Below are positions 1 through 7,719 of a stretch of 20,397 nucleotides of DNA, in pieces. Both the position numbers and the translations under genes were made by a program. Where the stretch lies: the NCBI GenBank assembly GCA_036787815.1, contig DAIQOP010000033.1, forward strand, positions 1 through 20,397. The letters are read 5' to 3'. The notes beneath the pieces are model-generated. The model did no database searches, was not told the DNA's origin, and saw only the letters and a list, made by a program, of their open reading frames with translations. This DNA is from DATBAK01 sp036787815. Its GTDB lineage: Bacteria > Actinomycetota > Acidimicrobiia > IMCC26256 > PALSA-610. Position 1 is the stretch's first letter. Each line of letters begins with the position of its first letter.

Positions 1-1
1 A

Positions 2-568
2 GCACCGCTGGGGAACGACGCGACGCCCGCCGACCTCGTCGCACGCTCCACCGCAGAGCGACGAGGGCTGCCGGCCGAGGTCCAGCTCGTCGACCGTGCG
101 CCCGACGACGACGCGGCGGTCCTGCTCGTGCGGGCCCAATGGGCCGAGCTCAGCGCCCGCTACGGCGTACCCGAGCCCGAGCCGGCCTCGATCCGCGACC
201 CCGCCGCGTTCCTTCCCCCGACCGGCGCGTTCGTGGGGCTCGCCGTCGAGGGCGAGGCCGTCGGCTGCGGCGGCGTGTGCGCGTACACCGACTCCGACCT
301 CGACGACCGGCCGCGACGCGATCCCACCGGCGAGATCAAGGCCGTGTACGTCGCGCCGCTGCATCGGGGTCACGGATACGGCCGGCTCATCGTCCGGGCG
401 CTCGAGATCCGGGCCACCCGGCTCGGCTACACGTCGCTGCTCCTCGAGACCGGCGACGCACAGCCCGAGGCGATCGCGCTCTACACGTCGCTCGGCTACA
501 CACAGATCGAGCGCTACGGCGCCTACCGCGATCTCCCGCGCTCCGTGTGCTTCGAACGCCGGCTCTGA
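2..568 (+). CDS. GNAT-family N-acetyltransferase (5' end outside window)
   Basis: This is a GCN5-related acetyltransferase that transfers an acetyl group from acetyl-CoA to an unknown amine. The acetyl-CoA binding motif is visible as EIKAVYVAPLHRGHGYGRL, with the HRGHGYG pyrophosphate loop. It is followed by the LLETGDAQPEAIALYTSLGYT segment, which is the typical beta5/alpha4 region and Y-x-x-x-G-Y tail of the fold. The frame is open from the first bases of the window. The first GTG in frame (128) would cut off the beta1 strand (EVQLVD, about 77–94), and no ATG, GTG or TTG lies earlier in frame, so the true start is probably upstream of the window. The substrate cannot be told. The gene ends 13 nt before the convergent four-cysteine protein gene. 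Confidence 0.85.
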   Translation, partial: APLGNDATPADLVARSTAERRGLPAEVQLVDRAPDDDAAVLLVRAQWAELSARYGVPEPEPASIRDPAAFLPPTGAFVGLAVEGEAVGCGGVCAYTDSDLDDRPRRDPTGEIKAVYVAPLHRGHGYGRLIVRALEIRATRLGYTSLLLETGDAQPEAIALYTSLGYTQIERYGAYRDLPRSVCFERRL

Positions 569-581
569 GCGCCGGGCGCGC

Positions 582-920
582 TCAGCGGCGTTTCTTGCGG
601 AAACGACGCTTCGCGGCCTTGCGATCGATCTCCGCCAGCGCATCGGCGCCGGCCGCGTTCACGATGTTCTCGGCCTCGTCGAGCAGAGCGGCGGCGTGCT
701 CGTCGAGGGAGGCCGGCTGGGGCGCCGGGGTGGGCGCCATCGCACCGGACAGGCTCCCGTACTGCCAGGCGGCGTCGAAGCGCCGCTTCTCGAACATCGG
801 GCACTCGTCGGGACACCGCCACGGAGCCTCCGGAGCCAGGTCGAGGCGGCATTTCCGGACCGTCTCACCCTGGCCGTAGGTGCGGCTCTCGTAGTGCCGG
901 CATTCGGTGCGCATGCCCAT
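582..920 (-). CDS. Small four-cysteine conserved hypothetical protein
   Basis: The 112-residue product (110 if the second ATG at 914 is used) is of unknown function. The N-terminal half holds four cysteines, C7, C24, C36 and C40, in the contexts ECRHYESRTY, VRKCRLDLAPEAPWRC and CPDECPMFEK. This spacing would suit a zinc or iron-sulfur site, but that is inference. The middle is rich in Pro and Ala (GAMAPTPAPQPA), then comes an acidic helix (LDEHAAALLDEAENIV). The C-terminus is strongly basic (DRKAAKRRFRKKRR), which could bind nucleic acid. No signal peptide or membrane segment is seen. The start was placed after the inverted repeat at 938–985. The frame continues further upstream, but that extension does not look like protein. 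It is divergent from the c-di-GMP enzyme gene. Confidence 0.7.
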   Translation of the reverse strand: MGMRTECRHYESRTYGQGETVRKCRLDLAPEAPWRCPDECPMFEKRRFDAAWQYGSLSGAMAPTPAPQPASLDEHAAALLDEAENIVNAAGADALAEIDRKAAKRRFRKKRR

Positions 921-937
921 GGGGCCCAGTCTCGCAT

Positions 938-985
938 CCCGGGGGCCAACCCCGACGATCACGGCATTCGCGCTTGGCCCCCGGG
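938..985. repeat. Perfect 12-bp inverted repeat between divergent genes
   Basis: The arms CCCGGGGGCCAA (938–949) and TTGGCCCCCGGG (974–985) are exact reverse complements, separated by 24 nt. The element lies between the start of the four-cysteine gene (920) and the ATG of the PAS–GGDEF–EAL gene (1036). It could be a shared operator or an RNA hairpin in one of the leaders. No T-tract follows, so an intrinsic terminator is unlikely. Confidence 0.6.
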
Positions 986-1035
986 CGATTCCGGCCGATG
1001 AGAACCCAGGCCCCAGCATCGGAGCCCGCCACGAG

Positions 1036-3948
1036 ATGATCGACGACGCCTTGAACACAGGCCGCGAGTCAACGTCCGCCGACCTCAGGCGTCTCGTCGC
1101 GCTCGTTTCCCGCTCACGCGCGCTCACCGGTCTCCTCAACGCCGACGGCACGCCGCTCTACCTCAGCCCGGGCGCCGTCGAGCTCCACACCGGCGTTCGC
1201 GCCGAGCGCCCCGGCGACGCGACCGACGCGGCGAACCGCGTCCACCCCGACGACTTCGAGGGTCTCGCGGCGGGCTTCGAGGAGGCACTGCTCCACGCGG
1301 GCGTGCAGATCCCGATCCGGTACCGCACGCGCCATGTCGACGGATCGTGGCGCATGATCGAAGGCAGCTACACCAACCTGCTCGACGATCCCGACATCGC
1401 CGGCATCATGCTCGACGTCGTCGACGTCACCGACCGCGCCGACGCCGAGACCGCGCTGCGAGCCAGCCAGGCCCGCAACCAGCAGGTGATCGATTCCCTC
1501 GCGGAGGGCATCATCCTCTCCGACGGCGACGGTCGCATCGTCGCGTGCAACCCGGCCGCGGAGGCGCTGCTCGGGCTCGACCGGGGAGCGATCCTCGAGC
1601 GCACCTCGCAAGACGCGCGGTGGAACCTCATCCGGCGCGACGGCTCACGGATCGCCCCCGAAGACCGGCCGGCGACCAGGACCCGTACGACGGGGCAACC
1701 GTGTCGCGACGTCGTGATGGGTGTGCGCCAATCCGACGGGTACTGCACGTGGATCTCCGCCAACTCCGTCGTCATCGAATCCGATCCCGACGGTCGCCCT
1801 GAGCTGGTCGCGGTGTCGCTCACCGACATCAGCGATCTCGTCGTCAGCACCGCCGAGCTCGAGCAGAACGAGCAACGATTCCGCACGCTCATCGCCCGGT
1901 CGTCCGACGTCGTGACGGTCATCGACCCCGACCTCCACATCGGATACGTGAGCGGCGCCGTCGAGGAGATCCTCGGGTATCGCGTCGACGAGCTGATCGG
2001 TCGGAGCGCCGTCGAGCTCATCCATCCCGACGATATCGACGAAGTGTTCGCGTCGGTCGCCCGCACGATCACACCCGATGCGCCGGGAGAGCCCCTCGAG
2101 CTCCGCCTGCTGCACGCGCGCGGGCACTGGATCTACCTCGAAGCGCTCGGCACGAACCTCCTCGACGATCCGCTTGTCGGAGGCATCGCCGTGAACCTGC
2201 GCGACATCTCCGACCGTCGGCGCATCGAGGCGACCCTGCTCGACGCGCAGACGCGATTCGAAGAGGCGTTCCAGCACGCGCCGATCGGCATGGCGATGGT
2301 CGACGCCGACGGCAGCTTCTTCCGGGTCAACCCCGCGTTCTGCCGCATGCTCGACTTCTCGGAGGCCGAGTTGCTCGAGCTCTCGTTCGGCGAGCTCACG
2401 CATCCCGAGGATCTCGTGGAGAACGCCGACCTGCACAACCGCGCGTACGGCGGCGCGGTCGACAGCTACGTGCTCGACAAGCGCTACCGGCGCAAGCCCG
2501 GCGACTGGATCTGGTGCCGCGTGCACGTGACCATCGTCAAGGATTCCGACGGCACACCCATCTACAGCCTCGGCCAGATCGTCGACGTCACCGAACGCCG
2601 CCACTTCGAGGAGCGGCTCGCGTACGAGGCCACCCACGACGGCCTGACCGGCCTGCCGTTGCGCAACCTCCTCGTCGACCACCTCGAGCTCGCGCTCGCC
2701 GGGGCCCGGCGCCGCTCCAGCGAGGTGGCCGTGCTCTTCATCGACCTCGACCACTTCAAGCGCGTCAACGACAGCCTCGGCCACACCGCCGGCGACGAGT
2801 TGCTCGTGAGCGTGGCGCGGCGTCTGAGCACGTCGGTACGCGACATCGACACCGCCGGCCGCTTCGGCGGCGACGAGTTCGTGATCGTGTGCCCCGACAT
2901 CGAGGGCGCGTCGGGTGCGCTGCTCGTGGCCGAACGGATCCGCGCCGAGCTCGAGAAGTCCTTCGTGGTGCGCGGCACCGAAGTGTTCGTCGGCGCGAGC
3001 GTGGGCGTGGTGGTCGCCGACGGGGCCGCCGACCCGGGAACGCTTCTCAAGCACGCCGACATCGCCGCGTACCGCGCCAAGGAACGGGGCCGGAACCGGG
3101 CGGAGCTGTTCGACGAGAACCTCCGTTCGTCGGTCGCGACGCGCCTCGACACCGAGAACGCCTTCCGGCGTGGTCTCGACACCGGCGAGCTCCTGCTCTA
3201 CTACCAGCCCGTCGTGTCGGTACGCACGGGTGCGATCACCGGGTTCGAAGCCCTTGCGCGCTGGGACCGCGAAGGCCGCGGCATCGTGCAGCCCGCCGAG
3301 TTCCTGGCGATCGCCGAGGACACCGGCCTGATCGTGCCCATGGGCATCCAGTTGCTGAAGCTCGCGTGCGCGCAGATCGCCGCATGGCGCGGCCGGTTCC
3401 CCGACGGCTCGAGCCCGTGGGTGTCGGTGAACCTGTCGGCCGGCCAGCTCGGCCAGACCGATCTGGTCGACGAGGTCGCGCGGATCCTCGCCGAGTCGGG
3501 TGCATCACCGCGCTCGCTGTGCATCGAGATCACCGAGACGCTCCTGATGCAGGACACACCGGCCACCATCGAGACGCTCCGGCGCCTGCGCGACCTCGGC
3601 GTGTCGCTCGCGATCGACGACTTCGGCACCGGCTACTCGTCGCTCAGCTACCTCCGGCGCCTCCCGGTGACGGTGCTGAAGATCGACCGGTCGTTCGTGC
3701 TCGAGCTCGGGCTCGACCCGCAGGGCGCCACGATCGTCGCCTCGGTCATCGACCTCGCGCACGCGCTCGGGATGGAGTGCGTCGCGGAAGGCGTCGAGAA
3801 CGCGGTGCATCTCACGACCCTCGCGCGCCTCGGCTGCGACGAGATGCAGGGCTTCCTGTTCTCCCCCGCCGTGCCGCCGGATGCCGCGACCGCGCTGCTC
3901 GGGCGCCACTTCGTCACTCCGGCTCCGGTCGCGCAAGCCGGTCGGTAG
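1036..3948 (+). CDS. Four-PAS GGDEF–EAL cyclic-di-GMP cyclase/phosphodiesterase
   Basis: This 970-residue signalling protein can in principle both make and break c-di-GMP. Four PAS or PAS-like sensor modules cover roughly residues 22–138, 148–265, 278–397 and 399–525. A GGDEF domain (about 529–694) has the intact motif GGDEF at 611–615 and an RxxD product-inhibition site (RDID, 602–605) exactly five residues before it. An EAL domain (about 709–958) has EAL at 738–740, NLS, EITE, DDFGTGYSSL near 861, KIDRSF, AEGVE and QGFLFSP. All residues usually needed for metal binding and hydrolysis are therefore present. No transmembrane segment or signal peptide is apparent, so it is probably a cytosolic sensor. 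The ATG at 1036 was chosen because PAS-like sequence starts shortly after it. The frame is open back to 907, but that stretch overlaps the divergent gene. The ligand of the PAS domains is unknown. Confidence 0.92.
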   Translation: MIDDALNTGRESTSADLRRLVALVSRSRALTGLLNADGTPLYLSPGAVELHTGVRAERPGDATDAANRVHPDDFEGLAAGFEEALLHAGVQIPIRYRTRHVDGSWRMIEGSYTNLLDDPDIAGIMLDVVDVTDRADAETALRASQARNQQVIDSLAEGIILSDGDGRIVACNPAAEALLGLDRGAILERTSQDARWNLIRRDGSRIAPEDRPATRTRTTGQPCRDVVMGVRQSDGYCTWISANSVVIESDPDGRPELVAVSLTDISDLVVSTAELEQNEQRFRTLIARSSDVVTVIDPDLHIGYVSGAVEEILGYRVDELIGRSAVELIHPDDIDEVFASVARTITPDAPGEPLELRLLHARGHWIYLEALGTNLLDDPLVGGIAVNLRDISDRRRIEATLLDAQTRFEEAFQHAPIGMAMVDADGSFFRVNPAFCRMLDFSEAELLELSFGELTHPEDLVENADLHNRAYGGAVDSYVLDKRYRRKPGDWIWCRVHVTIVKDSDGTPIYSLGQIVDVTERRHFEERLAYEATHDGLTGLPLRNLLVDHLELALAGARRRSSEVAVLFIDLDHFKRVNDSLGHTAGDELLVSVARRLSTSVRDIDTAGRFGGDEFVIVCPDIEGASGALLVAERIRAELEKSFVVRGTEVFVGASVGVVVADGAADPGTLLKHADIAAYRAKERGRNRAELFDENLRSSVATRLDTENAFRRGLDTGELLLYYQPVVSVRTGAITGFEALARWDREGRGIVQPAEFLAIAEDTGLIVPMGIQLLKLACAQIAAWRGRFPDGSSPWVSVNLSAGQLGQTDLVDEVARILAESGASPRSLCIEITETLLMQDTPATIETLRRLRDLGVSLAIDDFGTGYSSLSYLRRLPVTVLKIDRSFVLELGLDPQGATIVASVIDLAHALGMECVAEGVENAVHLTTLARLGCDEMQGFLFSPAVPPDAATALLGRHFVTPAPVAQAGR

Positions 3949-3955
3949 CGACGCC

Positions 3956-4513
3956 TCAGGAAAGCCATTCCGGCGCGCGGTCGAGCAGGTAGCGACTCAC
4001 GCCGAGGCACCGGTCGAGCATCTCGCAGGGGACCTCTTCACCCGAGCGGATCCGCACCAGCGAGACCTGCTGGTGCGCGACGATCCGCAGGGTGCGCTCG
4101 GGGGCGTCGGTGGCCGACGGGAACGAGTCGGTGGCCGACACCTCCAACGGCAGATCGGGCCCGCCCACACCGGCGAGCTCGGTCGCGAGCTCGAGCAGGT
4201 TCGGTCCGCTCGGCAGCGGCGGGAGCGCCCACGTGAAGTCGAGCGGGAAGTAGTAGGTGTCGTCGGGCTCGTCGTCGTCGGGCAACCCGATCACCGCGTC
4301 TTCGAAGCCGAGCAGCACTCGCGGGTCGACGACCAGCGAGAGGTAGAGGTCGACCGGGCCTTCACACCCCTCTTCGGGGTGGAGGTCGACCTCCCACGTC
4401 TGGCGGAGCGAGTACGACTCCACGAAGTGACGCTCGTCGTGCACGTGGAAGCCGTGCTCGACCGCGTGATCCTTGAGATCCGCAACGAATCCTGCGATGT
4501 CGACGACGGCCAT
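3956..4513 (-). CDS. Hypothetical protein, last gene of the cys–mur–rph operon
   Basis: The 185-residue protein belongs to no family I recognise. It is acidic and soluble, with no signal peptide or membrane segment. It has a patterned middle part with a charged patch (PDDDEPDDTYYFPLDF) and a C-terminal segment RTLRIVAHQQVSLVRIRSGEEVPCEMLDRCLGV that reads like beta strands followed by a helix. Its ATG (4511–4513) lies three nucleotides after the stop of the alpha/beta hydrolase, so it is surely co-transcribed and probably translationally coupled. It converges with the c-di-GMP gene, leaving only seven bases between the two stop codons. Nothing in the sequence gives a function. Confidence 0.75.
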   Translation of the reverse strand: MAVVDIAGFVADLKDHAVEHGFHVHDERHFVESYSLRQTWEVDLHPEEGCEGPVDLYLSLVVDPRVLLGFEDAVIGLPDDDEPDDTYYFPLDFTWALPPLPSGPNLLELATELAGVGGPDLPLEVSATDSFPSATDAPERTLRIVAHQQVSLVRIRSGEEVPCEMLDRCLGVSRYLLDRAPEWLS

Positions 4514-4516
4514 TGG

Positions 4517-5473
4517 TCAGAGGGTACCGAACGCGTGACGCAGCGTCCCACCGACCTCGGCGAGCGCGTCGTTGCCGGCGTCGAACGCGGCGCCGAGCCC
4601 GAAGAACGCGTGGATCATCCCGTCGTATCGGGTCTGCGACACCGCGGCGCCGGTCGCCCCGAGCGCGGCCGCGTACGCCTCGCCCTCGTCGCGCAACGGG
4701 TCGTACTCGGCCGTGATCACGAGCGCGGGCGCGAGGCCCGCCAGGCCCCCGGCACGGAGGTCGGGGGCACGCAGCGGCGAGATCTCGGGATCGGTCGGGT
4801 CGGCACCTCCACGCGTATAGCAGTCGAAGAACCAGCGCATCTGTTTCGTATCGAGCAGGTAGCCGTCGCCGTTCTCGCGATACGACGGTGTGTCGAAGGC
4901 GCAGTCGACGACGGGGTACACGAGTACCTGCAACACGGGCGCCGGCCCGCCGTCGCGGGCACACCGTTGCGCGAGCACCGCGGCGATGTTGCCGCCGGCG
5001 CTGTCGCCCATCAACGCGAATCGCGAGCCGTCGCCGCCGATCTCGGCCGCGTGCTCGGCAACCCAGGTGATCGCGGCCCAGCAGTCGTCGAGCGCGGCGG
5101 GGTACGGATGCTCGGGGGCAAGGCGGTAACCGACCGACACCACGAGCGCGCCGCTCGCCGACGCGACCGCACGGGTGATCGGGTCGTAGTCGTCGACGCT
5201 GCCGATCGTCCAGCCACCACCGTGGAGAAACACGACGACCGGGAGCACCGCGTCGGGCGTGGGGCGGTAGACACGCACCGGCACCGCGCCCGCAGGCCCG
5301 GGAATCTCGAGGTCGTGCACATCGGCCACCTCGGGGGCGGGGCCCGCACCCATCGCGACGAGCAGCGCGTAGCCGGTCCGAATCAGCGGAAGCTGCTCGT
5401 CGGTCAACTCGATGTCGCCCCCGGCCGCGGCGATCAGATCGAGGAAGCCACGCGCCTGCGGGTGCAGCGTCAT
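4517..5473 (-). CDS. Alpha/beta hydrolase, hormone-sensitive-lipase-type esterase
   Basis: The 318-residue enzyme is a probable carboxylesterase of the HSL (family IV) group, hydrolysing short acyl esters in the cytosol. The oxyanion-hole motif HGGGW is at 84–88. The nucleophile is Ser158 in GDSAGG. Asp258 (AEYDPLRDEG) and His288 (GMIHAFF) complete a plausible triad. Further typical blocks are VVSVGYRLAPEHPYPAALDD and the N-terminal cap helices. Length and motif order match full-length family members. The ATG overlaps the rdgB stop in ATGA (5470–5473), which points to translational coupling. The natural substrate cannot be predicted, and its place behind housekeeping genes says little about its role. 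Confidence 0.9.
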   Translation of the reverse strand: MTLHPQARGFLDLIAAAGGDIELTDEQLPLIRTGYALLVAMGAGPAPEVADVHDLEIPGPAGAVPVRVYRPTPDAVLPVVVFLHGGGWTIGSVDDYDPITRAVASASGALVVSVGYRLAPEHPYPAALDDCWAAITWVAEHAAEIGGDGSRFALMGDSAGGNIAAVLAQRCARDGGPAPVLQVLVYPVVDCAFDTPSYRENGDGYLLDTKQMRWFFDCYTRGGADPTDPEISPLRAPDLRAGGLAGLAPALVITAEYDPLRDEGEAYAAALGATGAAVSQTRYDGMIHAFFGLGAAFDAGNDALAEVGGTLRHAFGTL

Positions 5474-6171
5474 CGATGTTCCTCGGAGTCCTTGAGCCGC
5501 GCGACGAGGGCCCGCAACGCGCGACCGCGGTGCGACAGGGCGTGCTTCTCCTCGGCCGACATCTCGGCGAACGTGCGCCCGTCGCCTTCGATCGGTTCGA
5601 ACACCGAGTCGTACCCGAAGCCTCCCGTACCGCGCGGTTCGGTGGCGATGAGGCCCTCGACCTCACCGCGCACGACGAGCTCGTCGCCAGCGGGGGTGCG
5701 CGCCACGACCACCGTGGCGAAGCGCGCGGTGCGGCGCAGGGGCGCGAGGCCGTCGAGGGCGTCGAGCACCTTCCCGACGTTGTCGGCGTAGGTCGCCTGC
5801 TCGCCCGCGTAGCGCGCCGCGTGCACGCCGGGGGCACCGTCGAGCGCGTCGATCTCGAGACCCGTGTCGTCGGCGACCGCGAAGAGGCCCAGCGCGTCGC
5901 CGACGCCGCGCGCCTTGATGCGGGCGTTCTCCTCGAGCGTGGAGCCGGTCTCCTCGACGTCGGGCGCCTCGTCGAGCTGCACGAGCTGTTCGAGCGTGGT
6001 CGTGAAGTGCTCGGGCCGCTCGACGACGAAACCGATCGGGCGGTCGGCGACCGTGACGGCGATCGTCACCAGCACGCTGTCGAGGGCGTCGCTGAGCAGC
6101 TCGCACAACTCGCGCGCCTTGTCGGTGTTGCCCGTCGCCAGGACGAGGGGGAGGCCGAACGGCTCGTTCAC
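5470..6171 (-). CDS. rdgB: RdgB/HAM1 non-canonical purine NTP pyrophosphatase (XTP/dITP)
   Basis: The enzyme hydrolyses ITP, dITP and XTP to monophosphates, keeping deaminated purines out of nucleic acids. The 233-residue protein has the N-terminal substrate motif LATGNTDKAREL (T-x-x-N-x-x-K), EETGSTLEENARIKA, the metal-binding DDTGL (101–105), GAPGVHAARYAG, GGFGYDSVFEP and the C-terminal SHRGRAL. Between the N-terminal helix and EETG (residues about 28–66) it carries roughly 28 more residues than E. coli RdgB. The GTG start (6169–6171) shares GTGA with the rph stop. The same rph–rdgB order occurs in Mycobacterium (Rv1340–Rv1341). It is cytosolic. Confidence 0.95.
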   Translation of the reverse strand: MNEPFGLPLVLATGNTDKARELCELLSDALDSVLVTIAVTVADRPIGFVVERPEHFTTTLEQLVQLDEAPDVEETGSTLEENARIKARGVGDALGLFAVADDTGLEIDALDGAPGVHAARYAGEQATYADNVGKVLDALDGLAPLRRTARFATVVVARTPAGDELVVRGEVEGLIATEPRGTGGFGYDSVFEPIEGDGRTFAEMSAEEKHALSHRGRALRALVARLKDSEEHR

Positions 6172-6908
6172 GGGCGGGGTGCCGGAGCGACCGCGACCAT
6201 CTGCTCCTGAGCCTCGATGATCTCGGCGATACCCGACTCCGCGAGCGTGAGCAGCGCGGAGAGCTCGTCGCGCGTGAACGCCAAGCCCTCGGCGGTTCCC
6301 TGCACCTCGACGAACCGCCCCGACGCGGTCATCACCACGTTCATGTCGACTTCGGCGCGCACGTCTTCGGTGTACTCGAGGTCGAGCATCGGGATCGCGC
6401 CGATGACGCCGACCGAGATCGCCGCGCACGCTTCGCGTATCGGGTGTCGCTTGATGAGCTCGCGCTGGAGCAGGCGCGAGCACGCGTCGTGCAGCGCGAT
6501 CCAACCCCCGCAGATCGACGCCGTGCGCGTCCCACCGTCGGCCTGCAACACGTCGCAGTCGACGACGATCTGGTTCTCACCCACGGCGACGAGGTCGGTG
6601 ACGGCCCGCAACGACCGGCCGATGAGCCGCTGGATCTCCTGCGTGCGTCCCGACTGCTTCCCCTTGGCCGCCTCGCGGCCGACGCGCTCGGGGCTCGAGC
6701 CCGGCAGCATCGAGTACTCGGCGGTGACCCAGCCCTTGCCGCTGCCGCGCATCCAGCGGGGAACGTCCTCGTCGACCGAGGCGGTGCACAGCACGACGGT
6801 GCGACCGGCGCGGATGAGCACCGAGCCCTCAGCCGTCTCGGTGTAGTCGCGGGTGAAGGTGATCGGTCGGAGCTCGTCGGGCTCGCGGCCCGAGGCACGT
6901 GCGGTCAA
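6168..6908 (-). CDS. rph: Ribonuclease PH
   Basis: This phosphorolytic 3'-5' exoribonuclease trims tRNA precursors and other RNA ends. The 246-residue product matches the whole family length, with REPDELRPITFTRDYTETAEGS, VLCTASVDEDVPRW, GWVTAEYSMLPGSS, the basic strip REAAKGKQSGRTQEIQRLIGRSLRA, and DCDVLQADGGTRTASICGG, then DMNVVMTASGRFVEVQGTAEG. The start is the rare codon TTG (6906–6908). No ATG or GTG lies close by in frame, a GAAGGG Shine-Dalgarno-like element stands eight bases upstream, and the predicted N-terminus aligns with known RNase PH. It follows the MBL gene after a 79-nt leader, the only sizeable gap in the operon, and its stop overlaps the rdgB start. Confidence 0.95.
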   Translation of the reverse strand: MTARASGREPDELRPITFTRDYTETAEGSVLIRAGRTVVLCTASVDEDVPRWMRGSGKGWVTAEYSMLPGSSPERVGREAAKGKQSGRTQEIQRLIGRSLRAVTDLVAVGENQIVVDCDVLQADGGTRTASICGGWIALHDACSRLLQRELIKRHPIREACAAISVGVIGAIPMLDLEYTEDVRAEVDMNVVMTASGRFVEVQGTAEGLAFTRDELSALLTLAESGIAEIIEAQEQMVAVAPAPRP

Positions 6909-6949
6909 AGCGGGGGCCCTTCGGAGTGGACGACGACCGTCGGAGCGTA

Positions 6950-6968
6950 GTGGCGCGCCACCGTGGCG
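6950..6968 (-). promoter_or_regulatory. Alternating palindromes in the rph leader
   Basis: Three alternating arms lie in the 79-nt spacer between the MBL gene and rph: GTGGCG at 6950–6955, CGCCAC at 6956–6961 and GTGGCG at 6963–6968 on the plus strand. The first two make a perfect 12-bp palindrome, and the middle arm can also pair with the third. Mutually exclusive small hairpins just before a TTG start could tune translation or processing. No function is proven. Confidence 0.3.
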
Positions 6969-6987
6969 AGTGGAGCGAGCCGGGCGC

Positions 6988-7719
6988 TCAGATCGTGACC
7001 GTGAGGTTCGGGGCGGCGAGCACGACGGCCTCGCCGAAGGCTTCGGATCCCTCGGCGACCGACACCGCGGGGTCGAGCGACGGCCAGAGGTGGGTGAGCA
7101 TGAGCCGGCGGGCCGAGGCCGCCCGGGCGGCCTCGCCGGCCTGGCGGGCCGACACGTGGAGGGACGAACGGATGTCGTCGTGCTGGTACGTCGCCTCCGA
7201 GAGCACGAGATCCGCGTTCGACGCGAACGCGTCCACGCTCCAACGTGGCCCGGTGTCGGCGGTGTACACGAGCCGGTGGCCGTCGTGCGCGACCTCGACC
7301 GCGAGGGTCGGTGGCGGATGATCGGTCCGTGAGAAGCGCAGGTCGACGGCGCCGATGCTCGTCGCGTCGCCATCGCCCACCTCGTGCCAGTCGAAGACGC
7401 CACCCCAGTCGTCGACCAGCGGGGACATCGCGGCGGCGACGCCTTCGGGCGCGTACAACGGCAGCCCGAACCGCTCGAGGCCGTAGCGATTGAGCACGTG
7501 GAGGCCGTAGAGGTCGACGCAGTGGTCGGGGTGCACGTGCGTGATCACCACGGCGGTGAGGTCCGCGACGTCGGCGTGCCGCTGCAGCGCGGCCAGCGTG
7601 CCGTTCCCGCAATCGAGCCAGATCGACTGCCCACCGGCCCGGACGAGGTAGCCGCTGCACGCGCCGCCCGCGGGCGCGCCGTAGGAGCCCGAACAGCCGA
7701 GCACCGTGAGCTCGATCAC
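6988..7719 (-). CDS. Metallo-beta-lactamase-fold phosphodiesterase (Rv1339-like)
   Basis: The 243-residue MBL-fold protein is an orthologue candidate of M. tuberculosis Rv1339, a family reported as an atypical cyclic-nucleotide phosphodiesterase and related to RNase Z. The metal site is present as THVHPDH (H61, H63, D65, H66), with further ligand candidates in YTADTGPRW and LTHLWP. The N-terminus ELTVLGCSGSYGAPAGGACSGYLV is the usual opening strand-turn. Three GTG codons could start the protein (7731, 7725, 7719). I chose 7719 because it forms the GTGA overlap with the murI stop seen at neighbouring junctions and has GGGAG five bases upstream. The order murI–Rv1339–rphA–rdgB is the same in mycobacteria. 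It is probably cytosolic. Whether it acts on cAMP here is inference. Confidence 0.88.
   Translation of the reverse strand: MIELTVLGCSGSYGAPAGGACSGYLVRAGGQSIWLDCGNGTLAALQRHADVADLTAVVITHVHPDHCVDLYGLHVLNRYGLERFGLPLYAPEGVAAAMSPLVDDWGGVFDWHEVGDGDATSIGAVDLRFSRTDHPPPTLAVEVAHDGHRLVYTADTGPRWSVDAFASNADLVLSEATYQHDDIRSSLHVSARQAGEAARAASARRLMLTHLWPSLDPAVSVAEGSEAFGEAVVLAAPNLTVTI

Noticed and set aside
3881..5791. Plus-strand open frame opposite the hypothetical protein, hydrolase and rdgB
   Set aside because: It is antisense to genes with intact catalytic motifs and packed overlaps, and has no domain of its own.
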